Positions 59,521 through 64,000 of a stretch of 64,000 nucleotides of DNA are shown one piece after another; within the stretch, counting starts at the first letter, position 1; every line of letters begins with the position of its first letter. The translations under genes were made by a program, and so were the position numbers. Under the pieces are notes generated by a model. That model was not told the origin of the DNA. It did no database searches and saw only the letters and a program-made list of their open reading frames with translations. The DNA comes from an uncultured Clostridia bacterium (GTDB lineage Bacteria > Bacillota > Clostridia > Christensenellales > Aristaeellaceae): contig CANOHT010000007.1 in NCBI GenBank assembly GCA_947565865.1, positions 1 through 64,000 of the forward strand, written 5' to 3'.

Positions 59521-60333
59521 ATGCCTACATTATATCGTGCCCGGGTGACGGCAGTGGGTTCCGAGGAGGATATGGTTCGGCTGTATCGGGCTTTGCTGCG
59601 CAGCTGTGACTGGCTCCAGGAGCCGGAGGACCGTCCGCCCTATACGCTGAAGGAATTGCGGGAGCAGGTGCGGGAGCATTCCTTTCAGGAGTGCGGCGAG
59701 GGCTGTGAGTTTTATTATGGAATGATCGCGCCCTTGGTCTTCGGCCAGGCCCGAGACGACTCCTGTCGGCTGACGCTGCGTCAAAAGGACTGCGGCCTGT
59801 GGACGGCTACCTTCGCCTATGACGGCGACGAGCCCTTTCAGCCCGAGGACTGGCTGAAATTGCACCGGGCCTGCGACAGGACGCCTATGCTGGCCCTGCG
59901 CGCCTGCGAGGACTATGCCCGCGACAAGGGCATGGTGGTCTATTCCGGCGGCATGATGCGTGAAAGCTGGGAGCGCATGGACGAGTGCTGGCTGTACCTG
60001 ATGGCGCAGTACGAATGCGGCTATCCCCCGGAGGAGGCCGTCCGCCATCTGACCAGATTGGAGGAAGCGCTGGCCATGGAGGACAGCGACACCACCGTGG
60101 CGCAGGTGCTCAGGGGCTGTGCTGATCACCTTCGGGACGTGGCGGATCATGGGGCCGATCCCGCGCTTTTGGCGGAGATGCTGGAACGCTGCCGGACGGA
60201 GCGGGATTATCAGGGCCTGTTCATGCTGCAATGCCATGTGGCGGAAACGGATTTGTGGGAAACGGAGCACAACGCCCGGTGGCTGGCCTGCCTGGAGGCG
60301 GCGGAGACGGCCTGGCTGCAGCGGGAGGCATAA
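59521..60333 (+). CDS. Uncharacterised protein between polC and yabP
   Basis: A 270-residue predicted soluble protein, acidic and cysteine-containing (CGEGCEFYYG near 57-66), with helical C-terminal half and no signal peptide or membrane segment. I do not recognise the family. GGAGG lies 5 nt before ATG 59521 (ATG 59518 is adjacent). It ends 48 nt before yabP on the same strand, so it may belong to that sporulation operon. Confidence 0.65.
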   Translation: MPTLYRARVTAVGSEEDMVRLYRALLRSCDWLQEPEDRPPYTLKELREQVREHSFQECGEGCEFYYGMIAPLVFGQARDDSCRLTLRQKDCGLWTATFAYDGDEPFQPEDWLKLHRACDRTPMLALRACEDYARDKGMVVYSGGMMRESWERMDECWLYLMAQYECGYPPEEAVRHLTRLEEALAMEDSDTTVAQVLRGCADHLRDVADHGADPALLAEMLERCRTERDYQGLFMLQCHVAETDLWETEHNARWLACLEAAETAWLQREA

Positions 60334-60381
60334 CGGCGCGGCGCCCGGCATACCTTGGTCTCAGGCAAGGAGGCGAGGCGT

Positions 60382-60666
60382 ATGAACCGGGACCAGGGCG
60401 CCCCTGAAAAGCCCTACGGCATGACCATCGACCAGCGTCGGAAGGCGGTCATAACGGGGGTAACGGATGTGGAGAGCTTTGATGACAGCGTGGTGGTGCT
60501 GCACACCCACGGCGGGCGGCTGACGCTCCAGGGCAGCGGGCTTCATGTGTCCAGCCTGCAATTGGAGGAAGGCCGGCTGATGGTGGAGGGCGCCATTGAC
60601 GGCGCGGCTTACGAGGCCGGAAAAGCCAGGCGCAAGGGCGGCTTCATCCGCCGGGCGCTGGGATGA
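60382..60666 (+). CDS. yabP: Sporulation protein YabP
   Basis: A 94-residue YabP/YqfC-family protein with RRKAVITGVTDVESFDD and the hydrophobic beta-rich VVVLHTHGGRLTLQGSGLHV. In Bacillus YabP is needed, with YabQ, for spore cortex formation on the outer forespore membrane. AAGGAGGCG precedes the ATG. It overlaps yabQ by 4 nt; the yabP-yabQ-divIC order is conserved among spore formers. Confidence 0.9.
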   Translation: MNRDQGAPEKPYGMTIDQRRKAVITGVTDVESFDDSVVVLHTHGGRLTLQGSGLHVSSLQLEEGRLMVEGAIDGAAYEAGKARRKGGFIRRALG

Positions 60667-61076
60667 TTCTGGAAAATCTTTTTGCCCGGGCCGCCCAGGA
60701 GCAGGCCTTTTTGTGGCTGATGGTGTGCGGCCTGCTGCTGGGGCTGCTTCTGCACCTGTCGGCAGCGGTTCATCGCGGACATCCGTGGCTGGGCCTGCTG
60801 TGCGACCTGATCTTTGCCCTGTGCGCGGGGGGCATGGCGCTGATGGTGCTGCTGCGCTTTGGCGGGGGCCTTCGGGCCTACGGGCTGCTGGGCGTGCTGG
60901 TAGGATTGCTTTTGTACTTTGCCGGCCTGAGCCGCTTGCTGGAAGGCGCGGCTCGCCGTTTCAGCCGCCTGACGGCCCGCCGGGAAAAAAAGTTTGCTGA
61001 GGCCGGGAATCATGCAGGAATTTCTTCAGCCGGTGCGGAAAATATAAACAATCCACCATCGGTTCAGGGAGAGTGA
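60663..61076 (+). CDS. yabQ: Spore cortex biosynthesis protein YabQ
   Basis: A 137-residue membrane protein with three or four hydrophobic segments (from FLWLMVCGLLLGLLLHL) and a charged C-terminal tail, the YabQ layout. Position directly after yabP supports the call; sequence identity with characterised YabQ looks low. It localises to the forespore membrane in Bacillus and is required for the cortex. Confidence 0.82.
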   Translation: MILENLFARAAQEQAFLWLMVCGLLLGLLLHLSAAVHRGHPWLGLLCDLIFALCAGGMALMVLLRFGGGLRAYGLLGVLVGLLLYFAGLSRLLEGAARRFSRLTARREKKFAEAGNHAGISSAGAENINNPPSVQGE

Positions 61077-61080
61077 GCGC

Positions 61081-61425
61081 ATGGATCGCGTAATCATCAG
61101 CTGGCGGGCGATGGCCGTATTCTGCGCGCTGATTGTCGCGGCCTTCGGCTTTGCCTTTTGGAACAACCGCCAGGCTTATGACCAGGCCGCAGCCCAGGAG
61201 ACTGCCCTTCAGCAGACCCTGACCCGCTTGCAGAACGATCAGCTTTCGCTTACCGGGCAGATCAAGGAAATCGGCACCAGCAGCTACATTGAGTCCAAGG
61301 CCCGGTCGGACTATGCGTTCCTCAAGCCGGGTGAGCTGCGCTTTGAAATCGTGAATCCCGAGGTGCTGGAGGGCTACACCAGGGATGAAATGCAGATTCT
61401 CATGGACGAAATGACGTTTAATTGA
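61081..61425 (+). CDS. Septum formation initiator (DivIC/FtsL-like) protein
   Basis: A 114-residue bitopic membrane protein with a short cytoplasmic N-terminus, one transmembrane helix (about 11-27), an extracellular coiled coil (residues 30-65, AAAQETALQQTLTRLQN) and a conserved end, IESKARSDYAFLKPGELRFEI, typical of FtsB/DivIC. It takes part in assembling the division septum. The location after yabPQ matches DivIC in Bacillus. Confidence 0.85.
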   Translation: MDRVIISWRAMAVFCALIVAAFGFAFWNNRQAYDQAAAQETALQQTLTRLQNDQLSLTGQIKEIGTSSYIESKARSDYAFLKPGELRFEIVNPEVLEGYTRDEMQILMDEMTFN

Positions 61426-61431
61426 ACAGGC

Positions 61432-61464
61432 AGGAGCCTGTGCGCTTGCACGGGTTCCTTTTTT
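61432..61464 (+). terminator. Intrinsic terminator of the yabP-yabQ-divIC unit
   Basis: AGGAGCCTGTGC (61432-61443) pairs, with two mismatches, with GCACGGGTTCCT (61448-61459); a run of Ts follows. Confidence 0.8.
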
Positions 61465-61528
61465 GATTTTCATGAGGAGGACAGCGGAGAAAATCACGGC
61501 GATCAAGGCTGCGTAGAGGAGGATGGCG

Positions 61529-62443
61529 ATGAAGGTAGCGGTCATCGGAATTGGGTCGAACTCTGTCAGGATGCTGGCGGCGCAGGTGGAGGGAGGACAA
61601 GCCCGCAGGCTATGGCGGGATCGGGAGGGCACGCGGCTGTTCGCGGGGCTGGATGCCCAGGGGCGGCTGAGCAGTCAGGCCATGGACGCCACGCTGGCGG
61701 CGGTGAGCCGCATGGCCGGCGAGGCCCGAAGCCAGGGCATGGAGGAGGTGCGGCTGTTCGCCACCAGCGCTACCCGGGACGCTTCCAACCAGGCTGAGTT
61801 TGCCCGGCGCCTGCGGGAGGAAGCCCAGGTGGAGCTGGAAATCTGCTCAGGAGAGCAGGAGGCTGCGCTGTCCTTCCTGGGGGCCACCGACGGCGATTAC
61901 TGCGGCGTCATCGACATTGGCGGCGGCTCCACGGAGGTGGTGGTGGGTCAGGGAAAGAACCTGGTTTGCGCCTTTTCCTGCCAGATGGGCGCCGTCCGGT
62001 TATACAACCGTCAGCCTATTGCCTCCCACAGCGACCTGCCGCTGGTGGAGCAGATCGCCACGGACATTCTGGAGGAGAAGCTGCGCGCGCATCCTACCCT
62101 GCGCCTGCCGGAAAAGTGGATCGGCACCGGCGGCACCTTCACGACCCTGGCGGCCATGGTCAAAGGCATCTGCTGGACGGATCGCACCTACATGCACGGT
62201 ACCGTGCTGACCCGGGAGCAGACGGAGACCACCGCCAGGCTTTTGTCCAACATGTCCATGGAGGAGCGGCTGCGGCTCCCCGGCCTTCAGCCCCACCGGG
62301 CGGACATTGTGGTGCACGGCATCTGCATTCTCCTGGCGCTGATGAAGCGGCTGAGCATTCCCGCCATCACGGTCAGCGAATACGGCAACCTGGACGGCTA
62401 CCTGAAGGATCGGTATGGCATTCGGGGATGGATGGTGTCATAA
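61529..62443 (+). CDS. Ppx/GppA phosphatase family protein
   Basis: A 304-residue ASKHA-fold exopolyphosphatase/guanosine-pentaphosphatase relative. It has phosphate-1 loop IGIGSNSVRM, ATSATRDASN, phosphate-2 DIGGGSTEV and GTGGTFTTLAAM. It lacks the C-terminal HD domain of long Ppx enzymes, as is common in Bacillota. ATG 61529 lies 6 nt after AGAGGAGG; ATG 61523 overlaps that site. It may degrade polyphosphate or pppGpp. Confidence 0.88.
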   Translation: MKVAVIGIGSNSVRMLAAQVEGGQARRLWRDREGTRLFAGLDAQGRLSSQAMDATLAAVSRMAGEARSQGMEEVRLFATSATRDASNQAEFARRLREEAQVELEICSGEQEAALSFLGATDGDYCGVIDIGGGSTEVVVGQGKNLVCAFSCQMGAVRLYNRQPIASHSDLPLVEQIATDILEEKLRAHPTLRLPEKWIGTGGTFTTLAAMVKGICWTDRTYMHGTVLTREQTETTARLLSNMSMEERLRLPGLQPHRADIVVHGICILLALMKRLSIPAITVSEYGNLDGYLKDRYGIRGWMVS

Positions 62444-62488
62444 TAGGATAGTTTACGGATTATTCATAGAGAAAGTGGCGGATAATCC

Positions 62489-62518
62489 TTGCCATTGAGG
62501 GGGTATTTGCGGTATAAT
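62489..62518 (+). promoter_or_regulatory. Promoter of the foldase lipoprotein gene
   Basis: TTGCCA (62489-62494), 18-bp spacer, TATAAT (62513-62518). Transcription would begin about 40 nt before the start codon. Confidence 0.72.
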
Positions 62519-62562
62519 ACAAAAAGTGTCCCCTATAATTGTTTGATGGGAGAGAGGTTCCG

Positions 62563-64000
62563 ATGTACAAGAAGGCACTCCTTGCGCTGATGTTGGTGAT
62601 GGCAATGCTGCTGTCCAGCTGTGCGCTGATTGAAAAGGATATGGATGTGGATCGCGCCACGGAGATTATCCGCATGGGCGATACCGTCTATACCAAGGGC
62701 CAGGTTCAGGGTGAAGTAAATTATCAGCTGGCGTATATGTCCACGCTGTATGCCATGTATGGTTTGAGCTATGACGTGACCAGCCCCTCCGCGGTGGCGG
62801 AGATGCAGGAGTCTGTCATCAAGATGCTGGTGGACGATATGGTTACCGCCGCGAAGGCTAAGGAGCTGGGCCTGGATATCCTCACCGAGGAGGAGCAGGC
62901 GAAGCTGGAGGAGAACGTTCAGACCAGCTGGCAGTCCAATCTGGACAGCGTGAAGAGCTCTTACTTTGCTGACAGCGAGCTGACTGGCGAGGAGCTGGAC
63001 GCCGCCGTGGAGGCCAAAGCCGTGGAGCTGGGCTTGGATCGGGACGCTATAACCGATTATGAGAAGAGTCGCATCGTGGCTGATAAATTGCGTCAGCACG
63101 TTGTTGCGGATGTGACGGTTTCCGATGAGGAAATCCAGGCGGAGTACGACAAGCAGGTGGCTGACGCCCAGACGAAGTATACCGACACGCCTTCCCGCTA
63201 CGCCACCGATGTGGAGGCTCAGAGCACCATCTATTATCGGCCTGACGGCTATCGGATGGTCAAGCAGATCCTGGTCGCCTTCCTGGATGAGGACAAGGCG
63301 GCGGTGGAATCCCTGCAGACCAGCGTGGTTGCCCAGCAGTCCGCTCAGACAACGCTGACCAATCAGCTCAGCGGTCTGGGTGTGACGGACAATCTGGAAG
63401 CGCTGACGGCGCAGGTGACCGTGACCCTCGAAAAGCCCGAGGGCGTGAGCACCCTGGCCACGGTGTCTGACCTGACCGACACCTTCGATGAGAGCGTGAC
63501 CGAGGAGGTTGCCGACCTGGTTCGCCAGCTGGCGGAAGCCAAGGCCAAGCAGACCTTCTTTGAGGAGCAGCTGGAAGCGGCCAAGGCCAAGGCGTTCGCC
63601 GCCATTGACGAGGCTGCCGACGATGTGCTGGCCCAGCTGAACGCCGGGGCGGACTGGGATACCCTGATGGCTGAGAAGACCCAGGATCCCGGTATGCAGG
63701 GTGATCGCTTCACCGCGAAGAACGGCTATGCCGTGAGCGAAGCCCGCACCAGCTTCGACAAGGCTTTTGTGGATGCCGCCATGGCGCTGGAAAAGGTAGG
63801 CGATGTGTCTCCCAAGACCAAGGGCGCTTCCGGCTACTACATCCTTCAGTACACCTCTGAGGTGGAGGAAGGCGCTGTGGCCCTCGACGAGGTGCGCGAC
63901 GCCCTCCACGACAGCCTGCTGACCACCAAGCAGAACACCACCTACACCGACACGGTGGCGCAGTGGGTGGAAGCCGCTGATGTGAAGATCAATCGGGACG
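62563..64000 (+). CDS. PrsA/SurA-type peptidyl-prolyl isomerase lipoprotein, 3' end outside the window
   Basis: The first 479 codons of a foldase. The signal peptide ends with lipobox LSSC, so it should be a membrane-anchored lipoprotein. The next ~180 residues form a SurA-N-like helical chaperone domain. A parvulin domain begins at MVKQILVAF, is interrupted by about 95 residues of coiled-coil-like insertion, and resumes at VLAQLNAGADWDTLMAEKTQDPG through GYYILQY. ATG 62563 follows GGGAGAGAGG. The reading frame is open to the window end. Confidence 0.85.
   Translation, partial: MYKKALLALMLVMAMLLSSCALIEKDMDVDRATEIIRMGDTVYTKGQVQGEVNYQLAYMSTLYAMYGLSYDVTSPSAVAEMQESVIKMLVDDMVTAAKAKELGLDILTEEEQAKLEENVQTSWQSNLDSVKSSYFADSELTGEELDAAVEAKAVELGLDRDAITDYEKSRIVADKLRQHVVADVTVSDEEIQAEYDKQVADAQTKYTDTPSRYATDVEAQSTIYYRPDGYRMVKQILVAFLDEDKAAVESLQTSVVAQQSAQTTLTNQLSGLGVTDNLEALTAQVTVTLEKPEGVSTLATVSDLTDTFDESVTEEVADLVRQLAEAKAKQTFFEEQLEAAKAKAFAAIDEAADDVLAQLNAGADWDTLMAEKTQDPGMQGDRFTAKNGYAVSEARTSFDKAFVDAAMALEKVGDVSPKTKGASGYYILQYTSEVEEGAVALDEVRDALHDSLLTTKQNTTYTDTVAQWVEAADVKINRD

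Noticed and set aside
1..64000. CRISPR arrays, prophage or complete insertion sequences
   Set aside because: No regularly spaced short repeats, no integrase, phage structural gene or transposase was seen. Only the non-coding element at 7791-7945 looks mobile.

Overview
The window is GC-rich chromosomal DNA from a spore-forming member of the Bacillota (class Clostridia). The evidence for this is a Gram-positive PolC replicase with an embedded proofreading domain, the mother-cell sigma factor SigK with its pro-sequence, YabP/YabQ, two proteins with the Spo0A DNA-binding domain, RNase Y, and many near-consensus sigma-A promoters. A gut or rumen clostridium, perhaps near Christensenellales, is only a guess from GC content and protein style.

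Layout. 1-430: five tRNAs (Val, Asp, Phe, Gly, Cys) and a terminator. 683-7752: one operon pairing an M14 zinc carboxypeptidase with a complete peptide ABC importer. 7767-8360: a small inverted-repeat element between 24-bp direct repeats, then a perfect consensus promoter and a structured leader or small RNA before rny. 10184-26551: housekeeping and regulatory genes (murG, patatin-like lipase, sugar kinase, DMT transporter, mnmG, pgi, an orphan DNA methyltransferase, a manganese riboswitch with mntP, a NadR-type NAD enzyme, sigK, an AraC-type regulator, an M50-like membrane protease). 26812-41159: a ten-gene leftward surface-glycan operon. 41571-53187: a free-standing Spo0A effector domain, a split chromate-type transporter, a cystine-type ABC importer, a degenerate Spo0A paralogue, an acetyltransferase, and a complete branched-chain amino-acid (Liv) importer. 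53674-64000: metF, polC, an unknown gene, yabP-yabQ-divIC-like, a Ppx/GppA phosphatase, and the start of a PrsA/SurA-type foldase lipoprotein.

The glycan operon combines UDP-glucose dehydrogenase, three genes fitting a dTDP-3-acetamido-3,6-dideoxyhexose pathway (3,4-ketoisomerase, aminotransferase, left-handed-beta-helix acetyltransferase), a Wzm/Wzt-type exporter, several GT2 glycosyltransferases, a GT-C membrane glycosyltransferase, and a 1240-residue protein joining a GT2 domain, a second glycosyltransferase-like domain, a coiled coil and a radical SAM domain with extra cysteines. That fusion is the best candidate for undescribed biochemistry here. The Spo0A-effector-only protein is transcribed divergently from this operon and could regulate it.

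Intergenic DNA is also informative. A family of roughly 150-220-bp repeats, most beginning with an A/T-flanked GTGGC/GCCAC hairpin, occurs in both orientations near 9.9, 11.4, 20.6, 45.8, 49.5 and 54.8 kb. A second ~80-bp repeat pair sits at 12.9 and 13.1 kb. The copy before polC is bracketed by 29-bp direct repeats inside the polC leader.
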